Shown one piece after another: positions 12,552-27,567 of a DNA stretch of 64,000 nucleotides; position 1 is the stretch's first letter, and each line of letters starts with the position of its first letter. Both the position numbers and the translations under genes were made by a program. The notes under the pieces were generated by a model, which worked only from the letters and a program-made list of their open reading frames with translations, was not told the origin of the DNA and made no database searches. This DNA comes from Ptiloglossa arizonensis. Its lineage: Eukaryota; Arthropoda; Insecta; Hymenoptera; Colletidae. The stretch spans positions 2,976,001 through 3,040,000 of the forward strand of contig NC_135055.1 in the NCBI RefSeq assembly GCF_051014685.1. Direction: 5' to 3'.

Positions 12552-13560
12552 ATAGACGCATATACACGCTCTTTGGATGTGATTGATCGGTCGCAGGCTG
12601 CATATATTCGCGCTCTGGATATGATTGGTGGTCAAAAGCCGCATATCTACGCCCTTTGGATATGATTGGCGGTCACAGGCCGTATATATTCGCTCTTTGG
12701 ATATGATCGGTGGTCGAAAGCCGCATTTATACGCCCTTTGGATATGATTGGCGGCCACAGGCCGTATATATTCACTCTCTGGATATGATCGGTGGTCGAA
12801 AGTCGCATTTATACGCCCTTTGGATATGATTGGCGGCCACAGGCCGTATATATTCACTCTCTGGATATGATCGGTGGTCGAAAGTCGCATTTATACGCCC
12901 TTTGGATATGATCGGCGGCCGGAGGTCGCATATATTCGTTCTTTGGATATGATCGGCGGTTTAGGGCCGCATTTATACGCCCACTGGATATGATCGGCGG
13001 TCACAGGCCGCATATATTTGCTCTCTGGATATGATCGGTGGTCAAAAGCCGCATTTATACGCCCTTTGGATATGATCGGCGGTCGAAAGCAGCATATATA
13101 CGCCCTTTGGATATGATCGGCGGTCACAGGCCGCATATATTTGCTCTCTGGATAAGATCGGTGGTCAAAAGCTGCATTTATATGCCCTTTGGATATGATC
13201 GGCGGTCGGAGGTCGCATATATACGTTCTTTGGATATGATCGGCGGTCTAGGGCCGCATTTATACGCCCTTTGAATATGATCGGCGGTCACAGGCCGCAT
13301 ATATTTTCTCTCTGGATATGATGGGTGGTCAAAAACCGCATGTATACGTCCTTTGGATATGATCGGTGGTCGAAGGCCGCATATATTCGTTCTTTGGATA
13401 TGATCGGCGGTCTAGGGCCGCATTTATACGCCCTTTGGATATGATCGGTGGTCGCAGGTTGCATATATTCGCTCTCTGGATATGATCGGTGGTCGAAGAC
13501 CGCACTTCTACGTCCTTTGGATGCGAGCGAGCGGTCGAAGGCCGTATATATATGTTCCAT
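12552..13560. repeat. 41 bp minisatellite with an 82 bp alternating dimer
   Basis: The GGATATGATCGG block recurs every 41 bp (for example 13027, 13068 and 13109). Two monomer types alternate over much of the array. One carries GCATTTATACGCCC with CACAGGCC; the other carries CATATATTCGCTCTCTGG with TCGAAAG. This makes an 82 bp higher-order unit, clearest at about 12660-12900 where it repeats almost unchanged. The TATA core is less symmetric here (GCATATATTCGC, GCATTTATACGC). Small open frames on both strands are repeat translations. Confidence 0.93.
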
Positions 13561-16290
<2,730 letters not shown>

Positions 16291-16435
16291 CGATCCTAAA
16301 AGTAGACCGTCGAAGAACGTATATATTTGCCATGATTTACCTTCACACGTATATATACGGCCGCGAGAAGTACACAATGATTTACGTTAGTCGTATATAT
16401 ACGGCCACTGAGAGTAGAGGGCGTGTATGTACTCT
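16291..16435. repeat. Short cluster of palindromic TATA cores
   Basis: Four cores occur in 140 bp: ACGTATATATTTGCC, ACGTATATATACGGCC, CGTATATATACGGCC and GCGTGTATGTACTC. Two lie in a loose repeat of about 45 bp containing a shared AATGATTTACG or GAGAAGTA spacer. This is a short or decayed member of the array family. Confidence 0.7.
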
Positions 16436-17176
16436 CTTTCGACTAGTTTCTTCGTGGAAGACGTAAAACACGAGAGTCTAGATACTACCGTAGTAAAACA
16501 TACTGGAGTGCTCAAAGCATTCGAACGAAAAACAATGGTAGCCTGTCGGGCAAACAAATCGGAAATTAAGGGCGAACGTGGAAAGACACGAACATCTTCG
16601 TTACCAGAGACAGCTGTGACGACGCGTCCGAGAAGTAACGAGTAATAAGTCTGGTCCAGATTAATAACGATAAATGTCGTTTGGCTTGCAGACGCGATAA
16701 AGGACGACCGTAAAAGTCGCTCGTTCGGCGTGTACCAGCGAAGAAAGCCGAGCGAGAAAGCCGACGGAACGTCGCGTCGTTCTGCGTTCCGCGGAAGACA
16801 GTCGCGGAAACGCGACCGTAATTGCGCGCGCCCATTCTCTAATTCCGCGATTATGCTCGTAAAAGTTCCGCGCCGTTTCGCACACGACGATCGACAAACG
16901 GACGCCTCTCTCCGTAATGGCGATTAAGCTTTTCCCGCCTTTAATGCGCTCGCCAATTGCGTTTTATGCCCGTTTACGATTAGAAAGCGTCTTCGAGCGA
17001 GATCGTGCCGTATCGTTCGTCTTGGTAACGTTCGAGCTTCCTCTGTAACCTCTAAAACCGAACGAGATGGAAAATCTTTATTCATCGGAGATCATTCTTT
17101 CATCTGGAACAATCGTCTGTATTTTTTATTAAATTTCAAGCTTATCGACAAGCATTTTTTTTAATATCGATGATAC
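16436..17176. other. Spacer, no gene seen
   Basis: GC-mixed unique sequence. Overlapping frames on both strands at 16427-16927 show no domain-like composition. Confidence 0.4.
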
Positions 17177-17640
17177 ATTTTTATCTGGATAGGGTTATGC
17201 TTAACGTATTGGAATCTACCAATAAGTGTATACTAAGTGCGGGACATACTTCTTAACGTGAACGGTTATTCACGACAGGCGTGTATATACGTACTCTTAA
17301 AGTAAACGGTTATTTGCGACATACGTGTATATACGTACTCTTAAAGTAAACGGTTATTTACGACAGGCGTGTATATACGTACTCTTACAATAAACGGTTA
17401 TTTATGACAGGCGTGTATATACGTACTCTTAAAATAAACGGTTAGTTAATTAGGTACTGTATCTGCAAGCTATTTTTTAGTTTCGATGATGTATTTTTAT
17501 CTCGATAGGGTCGTGCTTAACGTACAAATGAAGGCTACCAGTAAGTGTATACTAAGTGTAGTACATACTTCTTAACGTAAACGGTTATTTACGACATGCG
17601 TGTATATACGTACTCTTAAAATAAACGGTTAGTTAATTAG
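17177..17640. repeat. 316 bp duplication containing a 44 bp minisatellite
   Basis: ATTTTTATCT plus following sequence recurs at 17177 and 17493, an offset of 316 bp. In the first copy the 44 bp unit is repeated four times, with GTGTATATACGTACTCTTAA starts at 17281, 17325, 17369 and 17413 and the spacer AAACGGTTATTTACGACA. In the second copy only one such unit is present. The array therefore expanded or contracted after the duplication. Confidence 0.9.
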
Positions 17641-17782
17641 GTATTGTCTCTGAAAATAGGGATTGAATATACACGCTTTGCACAGTGTGTTTTCTCGACA
17701 GTATGTGATGCATTGATCTTCAGATGACTTTGAATTGGAAAATCATAATCGGAGAAAAATCATAAAAATCATAATAGTAATA

Positions 17783-17918
17783 TTGGGTTGTTCGAAAAGT
17801 CATTTCGTTTTCCAAAATGAAGAATATATAATTTAATAAAATGTTTATACACTCTAAAAAAATCATGTTTCACCAAAAAAAAAAAAAAAAAAACGAAATG
17901 ACTTTCCGAACAACCCAA
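17783..17918. mobile_element. 136 bp mariner-type MITE with TA target duplications
   Basis: The 29 bp terminal inverted repeats (17783-17811 and 17890-17918) begin TTGGGTTGTTCG and continue AAGTCATTTCGTTTT. They differ at one position (A versus G after TTCG). The element is flanked by TA on both sides (17781-17782 and 17919-17920). The interior is AT-rich with an 18-19 bp poly(A) and no intact transposase, so this is a deletion derivative mobilised in trans. Mariner/Tc1 elements insert at TA, and TTGGGTTG-type ends are typical of mariner. Confidence 0.93.
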
Positions 17919-18351
17919 TAGAATCAAATTTGAAAATGTAACGAATTGAACTGAAATTAATGGAAAGAAAATATATTGGAAAGAATTATTAAATGGTTCT
18001 ATAAATATATACATTCGTATACTACGTATCTATAATGCTCATAAAATTGTTAATATATCGTACACATGTATGTTACCTTCAAACTGCCAAGGGGTGTTGA
18101 GGTGTTTAAGATAAGCATACCCTGTGCATTTATTTCTCGAGAACAATGGAAATGATAATACGAATGGACACTCCACGAACAACTATATTCTCTATTACGA
18201 TTATCATATCGTCAAGCCAAGCACGTTGCTCCGAAAGTCTGTGTCCGTTACTCCAGAAGCGAAGGAGAGAATACACAGGTGGGTCGAACGACGTATTCCT
18301 TGCTGTTTCTAGCAGAGGGAGACAGAGAGAGAATGTGTATGTATGTGTCTG

Positions 18352-18354
<3 letters not shown>

Positions 18355-18394
<40 letters not shown>
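18355..18394. repeat. (GA)n microsatellite
   Basis: About 40 bp of pure GA repeat, preceded by TGTATGTGTCTGTA sequence. Confidence 0.95.
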
Positions 18395-18398
<4 letters not shown>

Positions 18399-20340
18399 GA
18401 GATGGAGACTGAAAGTTGAAGTTGGGAAACTGGTAAGGAGAAACTATTCCAGCATTTTAAAATCCCACGAGGGGCTCTTCCCGTCTTCCTTTTTCCAGGG
18501 TGGTTGTGTAAGGCGATACTAAAAAGGTCGGACAACCGACAGCCGCTGTTTCGAGCAGGGATCCGCCTCAAAATGCACGGAAAAGTATAACATCCGATAC
18601 CGTAAATTTGTATTCCCTTCCGGCTACCGAGGGATATTAGTACCGGGGTTCCAGTTCGCTTTTCCCAATCACAAATATACGTTCTTTCTTTAGCAATCTT
18701 TGTTATACAAAAAATTACGATTGGATTAATTTAATCAAATTGATTACATCCGATAGGTAACACTAACTGCGATATTACTAAAGTATAATTCTTCAGCAAT
18801 ATTCATTATTTGATAAAAAAGCAATTGAATGTAGGATTCGTAATTATCGACAAACACGTTCTATATTTTCACAATTGTTCTCATTTAGCTCGAATGAGTT
18901 TTAACAGTTTCGAGTATATTAACAAAAACGCGAGTTAAAGTTAACAGTGGCGGGGACAACTCTGTGACAACCTGAGAGACAATACTGCAAAACAGAAAAG
19001 TAAAACAGTTAAAAGTGTTGGGAAACAAAGCTTGAACTCAGCGTTATAAATTGCGAAACCGGTACAAAAGTTTATCTAAAACACATCGTCGGGAAATAAA
19101 AATAAACGAAAGATTCGATAAAGCACGAACAAGTATTTCGAAAACAGTGGAAACGTCATCGAGAATTTTACCTCGTAGGGAGGTAGAAGGCTGCATTAGA
19201 AACGTCAATGAGGATCAGAATCGTGACGAGGACTCCTCCCATCACCCCCCCCCCCCCGATCCCACACTTAAAAAGGGACGTTATACATCATACGTGGCGC
19301 AGCACGTTACACGATATCCCGATGCAGAGGAGAAACTTTTCCACTGTATTCTCATCTGCGGAATCGCGATGAAATTCCCGTGGGCAATCAGTAGCACGGT
19401 TCAGCAGACCGACCGACAGATGGAATAGATTCCCTCCGTGAGACGCCTACCTGGAAACCGAAGTACCCCAGCATTCGAACTCTCCACCTAGATGCTATCC
19501 TATTCGCCTGTCACCGCTGCGAACGCGCTAGTACTCGAAACTTCACGTTGAAAAAGATAAGACGGGACAGATGGAAGACAAAAGTGATAGTTTCCTATAC
19601 ACAGAATAGATCGACCTTACGTTGGTTTCAATTACCGCGATTGCTGTTAGAGAAAGATCGAGTTAAATATTAAACGAAATCAAATTAATAGTTCCTTATT
19701 GTACATCATACAGTTCGTTATAGTGTATCGTGATAGTGGATTCGGTACGTTGGAAATGTATTACAATGTGGTCGAAATCAATTGGTTGCTCGAGGTCACT
19801 CCCCTCCACTCTGAGTCACGCTAGACACGCCTCCTTCAACGAGGAGTGGGAGTAGACATATGATTTTGTTTCATTAGTATTTAAGTTAGAAAGTAAGTGC
19901 ATAAAATAGTTATGATAGAAATGAGAGTATTGGAAATGAAAACACGAATGAATCAAGTGCGAATGATTAGATAGATAGACATTATTATGAAACAGTATCA
20001 GTGCGCCGTATATTCGAACGCGAATCGTACAAAAGATAGCAGTGTTAAATACACATCGGTCAACCAATCGAAAACTACACGAAACAAAACACTGTATTGA
20101 TATCAATAGCTGCAGAAATTTCATTTGTTAATTACTCCACTGATTTAATAGCAAACCGAGGAACTAAAGGTTGGCAAAATGAAATTAATGAATTGGTCGA
20201 AACAACTTAAATTCGACTTCATTAACATACACATCGAGATTTTATTCATAAATGTTTCCATGCAATACTAGAATATTATCATTGAATCGAACAAAAAGTC
20301 GTTAAGTTCAATGAATGGGGTTTATTAGCCAGTCGATTAC
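18395..20340. other. Spacer, no gene seen
   Basis: AT-rich unique sequence with a poly(C) run of about 13 near 19245-19258. Small frames at 19051-19428 and 19816-20124 have no recognisable features. Confidence 0.45.
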
Positions 20341-20344
20341 ATCG

Positions 20345-20480
20345 GTCGCATATATACCATCTTTTACAACTAGACGCGAATATATACGTTCTACATGTTG
20401 CGGTGAAATATATCTAAAGAACGCATATATACGTTTGCGCGTATATATGCCTTTAACGATGCACGAGTGTATACATTTGC
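20345..20480. repeat. Short cluster of palindromic TATA cores
   Basis: Successive cores read CGCATATATACC, GCGAATATATACGTTC, ACGCATATATACG, GCGCGTATATATGCC and GTGTATACATTTGCC. Spacing is irregular (30-50 bp), so this is a degenerate array. Confidence 0.6.
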
Positions 20481-22430
20481 CCATACACTGTATTCCACAT
20501 ATTAAGTTTATCGAGTTAATAGGGTAAAACTTACAATGAAATGATATTTGCTTCATAAACATTTCCTACGTCACGAGAGACTTTACTTTCAAGTGCTGTA
20601 AAGGCAAACGGTTAAGTGTACCGTTAAATGTGCTTACTGTTTGTTTTAACTTCACCCAAGTATATATATATTCTACTAGCGAGCATTTAATATACCTCTC
20701 GTAGGAAAATGTAAAATTTCCCTATTCTTTCACGTTTAATATTAATTGGAACTTAAATTAAAAAAGAAACACAAAAATACTTTTCGTTCAACCAAATGTT
20801 ATAATTATATTCAATGTCTTGATCAGAGGAGATGGGAAGTCCAAGAGGAAAGTTAAAACACTGATGCGAAAACCTAACCTACATCATTCCTACTTTGTCA
20901 ATCTCTCTACGTAATACGAGACTAAGCCACAAGATGGCGCGAAGGAAAAACAAACGCCCCAGAAGCCTCGAATTCCATCTCGAAGAACTATCAGCGCATG
21001 AACCATTCGCGACCATGTTACTTCATCGGTCGAAGGATTATGACCGCCATAGACGACAAGAGGCGATCACCATCCCGCGCTCCTCATAAACAGGCACAAA
21101 TCAACACACGGTGAGAGGATAGGTACCTGTTAAAACATCAAATCGAAGAGAATACAGTCGGATCACCGGCAAGAGGATCGTTTCTGGAAATTCGCGGCTG
21201 GACGGGAGAAAAATCCTACACCCACGCCATGGAAAACTCGAATATCCCAGCCAAGGGTATATCTGCTGTCCCCCGCCTCGTCGCACCCCACCACCCCCAC
21301 CCGACCCCATCCCGCTCCCGGTTCTGTCTCCGAAGGGATAAAATACTCCGAGAGCAGCAAATCCCTCGGGCATTTGCGGTGGCCATCCCGGCCGGACCGA
21401 AAACAAGGGTTGAAGCACAGGAAGGCCGATAGAGCAGAGCCATGGAAGAGGAAACCGAGGATGGCGCGGGTGTGAGAGTTGCCCGTTCCCGTGTTTTTAA
21501 TCACTTTGCACGCAGCCAATGGTATGGAACGGGGAACGAGCAGTGCGGGGGAAAGGGCCTGGGTGTAGAGAGAGAGAGAGAGATAGAACGGGGGTTGGAA
21601 AGGCAAAGGGTGGTTTCGCGAAATGTTTCCTACTGTTTTCGGCTCCCATCTTCCTTCACTGGCTCGTCCTCTCCCTCTATCTCTGGCCCTTGGAACTATA
21701 TCCGCTGGCTAGTATTTTTCTTTTCCTTTTTTTTTTTTTTTTTGAGCCGGTGGTAGGGAGTGGGGGCAGGTGGAGACTTTTTAATAAAGCCGTTTCGCTC
21801 TTTCTGTCTACCGCGTCTCTCCATTTCGTTCTGCTTAATAGTGGTTTCGCGAAGCGTTCCCCGATGTTTTCGACCTTCGTCCTCTTTTTGCCGCGGATCT
21901 TTCCCTCGCACGCATCATCCATTCTCAAATGTCCTCTCCTCTATATCTGGTCCCGTTCTTCCTCCGCCACGGTTCACTTTGTTTTGCCGTGTACGGTCGT
22001 TCTGTCTCTCGCTGCCCCGTTTGATCTGATTCTTCTTCGCTTGTCCGCTGTTTACGGCTGTTCCGTTGGTCGTTTCTTTACCCTTATCTCCGTTTTTCAG
22101 TCAGTCTCGGTCTCGATTTCCTTCGTTGTTTGTTTTGGTCGTTGTCTCGTACGTTCCGAGGTTTCGGTCTCGGTCATCATTTTCAGGTGATTTTAATCTT
22201 TCCTTGTATAACCTCATTGTTAACGTCCTACACGTCCCATTTACATTACTTCGTCGGTAAATATCCGTTCGGGTAATCTTTTCCCGCAAATAGTCTTCTC
22301 GGTAGCACTCCCAACCGTTTTATCCATTTCTTGGGAAATACGGACAGTATTATTTTAGTTTTTTTCTTGGTCTACCAGGCTCTACGAGACGGACCTTTTC
22401 TTTGTTGAAAAGGGTTGATACTCGGTCATG
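20481..22430. other. Spacer that becomes pyrimidine-rich after about 21700
   Basis: It contains a short (GA)n at 21573-21586 and a poly(T) at about 21727-21743. From 21600 onward the plus strand is markedly T/C-rich (TCTC, TTTC, CTTC), which opens several long Ser/Phe/Leu-rich frames. No splice-bounded exon or domain was recognised. Confidence 0.45.
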
Positions 22431-23660
22431 TTTCATCTCTCATTCCCTTAGATCAGTACTTCCTCCCTTCTGAGTAACTTTCAATACTTTGTCTTCTCAG
22501 CCCTCGTCTACTTTTCTCGATCCCTTAGGCCCCCGGTCTTTCATCATTCTGTACTTACTTAATCAGTCTCAGTCTTTTATACTCTCATCCTTTTCTTCCT
22601 TGTTCAGTAACTCTCAGTTTCGTTCATTTAATAATTCTCGATCCTTGGTACCCTCAGTATCAGAATTTGATAGCAACTTCGAGTCACTCAGTTTTTCAAA
22701 GTCTCGATCATACTCTCAAATTATCTAGTCTCAGTCCTCAGTCCTTCAACTTCACCATCTCCCATTCTTCCAGACCGAGTGTGTTACCTGCAGTCTCTCA
22801 GCTTTGGCGTCTTGCTCTCAGTCTCAATCTTTTATACTCTCATCCTTTTCTTCCTTGTTCAGTCACTCTCAGTTTCGTTCATTTAATAATTCTCGATCCT
22901 TGGTACCCTCAGTATCAGAATTTGACAGCACCTTCGAGTCACTCAGTTTTTCAAAGTCTCGATCTCACTCTCAAATTATCTAGTCTCAGTCCTCAGTCCT
23001 TCAACTTCACCATCTCCCATTCTTCCAGACCGAGTGTGTTACCTGCAGTCTCTCAGCTTTGGCGTCTTGCTCTCAGTCTCAATCTTTTATACTCTCATCC
23101 TTTTCTTCCTTGTTCAGTCACTCTCAGTTTCGTTCATTTAATAATTCTCGATCCTTGGTACCCTCAGTATCAGAATTTCACAGCACCTTCGAGTCACTCA
23201 GTTTTTCAAAGTCTCGATCACACTCTCAAATTATCTAGTCTCAGTCCTCAGTCCTCCAACTTCACCATCTCCCATTCTTCCAGACCGAGTGTGTTACTTG
23301 CAGTCTCTCAGCTTTTCAGCTTTGGCGTCTTACTCCCAGTCTCAGCGTTTCACTCTCTGTCTATCAGTGCTCCGTCACTCAGACTCTCGGTCTCTCTCAG
23401 TGTGTCATTGCATTGTTCCGCAACATTCAGCCCAATCAATCACTTTGCGTCTCTCTTTTCTCCTATCAACTCTCAGTCGCTTTCCCCGCCTCGTCACCTT
23501 TCTGCTCCATCATTTTTTCCCTTAACCCCCGCTGTGCATCCACCCCTCCGCCTATCTCTAACGCACTATACCCCTCGCCACTTCTTCCTTTTCAATTTTC
23601 TCCTCCGCTCTTCTCCGACCCCCCTCCCAACCTCATCCTCGCGTTCGCTCTTTCCCCGAT
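22431..23660. repeat. Polypyrimidine tract with three 255 bp tandem copies
   Basis: GAGTCACTCAGTTTTTCAAA recurs at 22681, 22936 and 23191, exactly 255 bp apart. The copies cover about 22565-23329 and differ by few substitutions. The whole tract is strongly C/T-biased on the plus strand and peppered with CTCAGT and TCTCAG motifs. Because 255 is divisible by three, a 331-codon plus-strand frame (22667-23662) stays open. Its translation is a Ser/Leu/Phe repeat with no domain, so I call it repeat rather than gene. Confidence 0.85.
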
Positions 23661-23825
23661 AAAGCCGTTTCTCCGGGCCGTTTTGTAACCTTCGTACTGA
23701 AACCCGCCTCGCTGAATGGTACTGACACACGAGAGGAACGGCGACGCGGCGTCGTTTCCCCGTGAAAACGACGCGACGTCGTCAACGCCGACGAGAACTA
23801 CAGCGCGGCATTCTCATCCCGGCGT

Positions 23826-23931
23826 CGTGGTAGTTGCCGCCGATGGTGATGATGGTGGCTGTAGTAGTGACGGTGGTAGTGGTGGTGGTGGTGGTGGTGA
23901 TGGTGGTTGTTGTTGTTGTTGTTGTTGTTGA
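23826..23931. repeat. Imperfect (GGT)n/(GTT)n trinucleotide repeat
   Basis: GGTGAT and GTAGTGACGGTGGT sequence leads into (GGT)n at about 23871-23906 and then (GTT)n to 23930. It reads as poly-Gly/Cys or poly-Thr depending on frame. Confidence 0.9.
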
Positions 23932-24615
23932 TGCTGCAGCGCGTTTCATCGCGCGGAATGTGGTCTCCGTCAAATGCTAGGACCGACGGAACGGCTATAC
24001 ACGTTCAAGGGGTAAACCATTCGACGGGAAGTCATGGATGGGGATGGGGTAGGGGATGAAGGGTGCCACGGGGATGGCGTCAACTGTTAAACGAATACTT
24101 CTCGCTCCCGAGGAATCTCGCGCGCTTTTGGCGATAGGAACGCCGCTGCAATCGATACTCCTCGTGTATTGCACGAAGCGTTTTACGGCACTGTGTGTGG
24201 CTACGACCAATTGGAGAAAAGTGAGAGTTTCTTGTACGAGGGATATGTTCATTGAATTGTCAAGAATCGAACGATTTTGGGATTCTGACGGTGAGATGTA
24301 CGATAGTCAGGATGGATGAACATAGTCGGCGTGAGCTGAGTATATTTATATTTTAAGCGATGCTTCTATCATTATTTGTAGAACTTTATCAGTATACGGT
24401 AGTTGTTGCTGAACTGGTAAGAATATTCTGTCGACAGTAATAAAAGAATTCAAACCCACGTAAAATAGTAGACTTTCAATACTGAGAACAAAATCTTCAC
24501 ATCTTGTGACGTAGAAAGCGTGGCAGTTCCCACAATATTAGTGGATTATATCACAGAAAAGAAATGATATTTTAGTTACAAAATAGATACGAACACATCC
24601 TCTGTAAGTCACGTA
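23932..24615. other. Spacer, no gene seen
   Basis: Unique sequence. Overlapping frames at 23995-24319 on opposite strands show no domain features. Confidence 0.4.
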
Positions 24616-24621
24616 TGAAGA

Positions 24622-25683
24622 TCGTGTATATATGCCCTTTACAGTGTACGATCAAACACGAAGAGCGTGTATATACGTAATGCACGATCATATACGACCA
24701 CAGACGAAGAGCGTATATACACGCGATGCACGAATACGACCAGCGTATATATACGTAATGCACGATCATATACGACCTTACACGAAGAGCGTGTTTATAC
24801 GTAATGCAGGATCATATACGACCACAGACGAAGAGCGTATATACACGCAATGCACGAATACGACCAGCTCAATGCACGAATACGACCAGCATAGTGCTCA
24901 AGTCGAGTCAGTAACACTAAAATCTATCGTAGTATCGTAATTTTAGGATAGATTTAGGAAAACGTAGCTTTAAGAAAACATAGTATTAAGAATCGTGCAT
25001 GGAAGAGGGCGATAAAAGAGGAAGTGAAAGATGGTTAACTCATGTGTACGGTTAGCAAAATTTGACGAGCGTATAGAATTATATCATAGTCACCTTGTTT
25101 ACTGTCGTCCAGCTATTGTCTATTTGGGTATACGAATATATAGATTTTCGAGTATCAAAAAACTTTCAGAACTCGGCCCGAAATGTTGGATACCTGTCCA
25201 CCCTTAGTATTTAGATATATATGTGTAAATACATAATGCACGATCATATACGACCACAGAGGAAGAGCGTATATACACGCAATACACGAATACGAACAGC
25301 GTGTATATACGTAATGCACGATCATATACGACCACAGACGAATAGCGTATATACACGCAATACACGAATACGACCAGCGTGTATATACGTAATACACGGT
25401 CATATACGACCACAGACGAAGAGCGTATATACACGCAATACACGAATACGAACAGCGTGTATATACGTAATGCACGATCATATACGACCACAGACGAAGA
25501 GCGTATATACACGCAATACACGATTAGATACAACCAGCGTATATATACGTAATACACGATTAGATACAACCAGCGTATATATACATACATAAGTCATGGA
25601 CATGTACGAGCAGCGTATATATACGGCCAGGCAGTGTAGAAAAGACACCAGCTTTTAATTTCAAGTCGTGCTCAAGGGGTTAA
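24622..25683. repeat. 78 bp minisatellite in two blocks, right end at GGGGTTAA
   Basis: Block one (24622-24890) and block two (25210-25632) share a 78 bp unit made of two alternating cores, GCGTATATACACGC and GCGTGTATATACGTAATGC, separated by CACGATCATATACGACCACA and ACACGAATACGAACC-type spacers. Starts at 25262 and 25340 fix the period. About 320 bp of non-repeat sequence separates the blocks. Directly after block two comes CTTTTAATTTCAAG and CTCAAGGGGTTAA (25651-25683), matching the right-terminal module near 40.7 and 54.2 kb. The period of 26 codons opens frames of up to 128 codons on both strands. Confidence 0.85.
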
Positions 25684-27567
25684 GTTAAACCGAGGGAGCG
25701 GTCCCAGCACTCTCGGTGGGACGCTGGTAGAAGTAAAAGAAAAAGGAGGAGAACGATTCGAAAAAGGAAAAATATTTTAATCCGGGGGAAGTGCCGCGCG
25801 CAAGAAAATGAAAAAGAAACGTGGGGACGTGTTAATTCTTTTCACGTTCCGGGACAGCGTAACGACAAAGTCGAAAGATCATCCGTGGCCAAGTGGGTGG
25901 GCAGGGACGGAGGGGCGGAGAGGGGGCCGACAGCGCAGCGCCGCTCGTGACATTTATACCTGAGCTAATTATCCTGCGCCACGAGCGGATCCTTTCTTCT
26001 CCGAAACTCGACAATAGGTTCGAGATCGTGAAAGCGGGCTCAACCGCGTAACGATGCTTGCCCGGTCTGAAATGATGAAACTCAACGCTGCCTCGCATTT
26101 ACGTCGACGTTAGTGTTTTACCACGGAACAAAGCCGTGCAGACGACGTCGACAACGGCGACGACGACGACGTCGTCGACAGGACGCGCAAAAAGAACGAG
26201 GGGAATCGGATATGCCGTAATCGATACACGGGAGCCACCGAACGCTCCGCTCGCTCGTTCGCTGGGCTGGTGTATATACGCGGCCGCAAGAAGAGAGATG
26301 CACACTGTCGACGGGGATGAATTAACCGCGGTTTGGGGAAATCGATGGCTCCTCCTTGCAAAGGGAAGACGACCATCGCTTGAATATTAGAAGGATTTGT
26401 TCCGCGCGGAATTTAGCGACTCTCGTGCATTCTGATATCTTCTCTGGGGCTACCTGCGCGCTGGACAGAGCTGTTGAAGATTTCTGGTGGCTGTGACACG
26501 GGGATTGGAGTAGCTATATTTTTGGAGAATACCTAGATTACTCGTGGGTTAATCAACGGATCGATTGAACGAGACTAAAGGTCCTTGAAATTATTTTTGC
26601 CTCACGGGAATAATTCTTGCTAATAGCCAACTCGCGTCATCGTGAGTAACTATTTGGTCTCAGTTATTATCTATCCTTGACGAGTATACGAATCTTATCG
26701 GTTGTTGCAACAAATTCACTATTACCCGGATAAACGAAACAATGTGTACCCGAATCAAGCTACTATTTATGTTTACTCGATGGCTTATATTTTTTCCTTC
26801 CGTGCACCTGCTACACGATTACTTTGAGAGTCAGTACGAGCGAGTAACGATTACCTATCCCCAAGAGCAAGTTGTATTTTAAAAATACAAAACCTATCTC
26901 TTACGGTACCGACTGTACACGTTCTCCAGATTATTGCAAACAACAGCTCGCTATTGAAACGCTCGGAAAACCGAAACGCGATAGGAATAGTTTCATCACG
27001 ACGTACTGTTTTACTCCTAAGCTATTACTCGAGCAATCTAGGATTAATTGCGCAAATCTATGGAACGTAATTCTACGGTCGACAACGTGTTAAAAGGCGG
27101 TCCACTACAGAGTTTCCCTCGGCGTGTTCAGAAGAGGAGAGGTAAACGCGACAGAGAGAATTAATTCCAGCCTATGGCTGTCTCGGTCTACCGCAGACGT
27201 CCAACCGGAGTCATGCTCGGGGCACGGGCCGTGAATTTTTCATGCATCCTCTCGGAGTCACGTAATGAAGGATAAAAGTTGCAGCGTTTCCAAGTATGTC
27301 GGAAGATAAGGGAATGCAATTTTAAAAGGGGCGCCCGGCCGAATCGTGGAATTTAATGGCCGTCTCTGGTGAATTTGTTTCCCGATTAAACGCAACAACT
27401 GGAACATGACTCGTTTCGTTTCAATTTCGCTTCGCGAATCGCGAGAATATACTTCGCGCGCGAATTTCATTAAAGTAAGATTGCACGACGAAGGACCAGT
27501 ACTTGTAACGGACCGCTGACGATTGTTAAATGTCGTAATTTGAAATTCTTCGATTACTTTGTAGCTA
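25684..27567. other. Spacer, no gene seen
   Basis: CpG-rich in parts (25690-26350), with a GACGACGACGTCGTCGACA dyad near 26156-26178 and an isolated GTGTATATACGCGGCC core near 26271. A TATTACCCGGATAA motif at about 26721 resembles the repeat at 37.2 kb. No exon recognised. Confidence 0.4.

Noticed and set aside
22667..23662. 331-codon plus-strand frame resembling a repeat protein
   Set aside because: The 255 bp period and polypyrimidine bias explain the openness; residues are Ser/Leu/Phe-rich with no domain.
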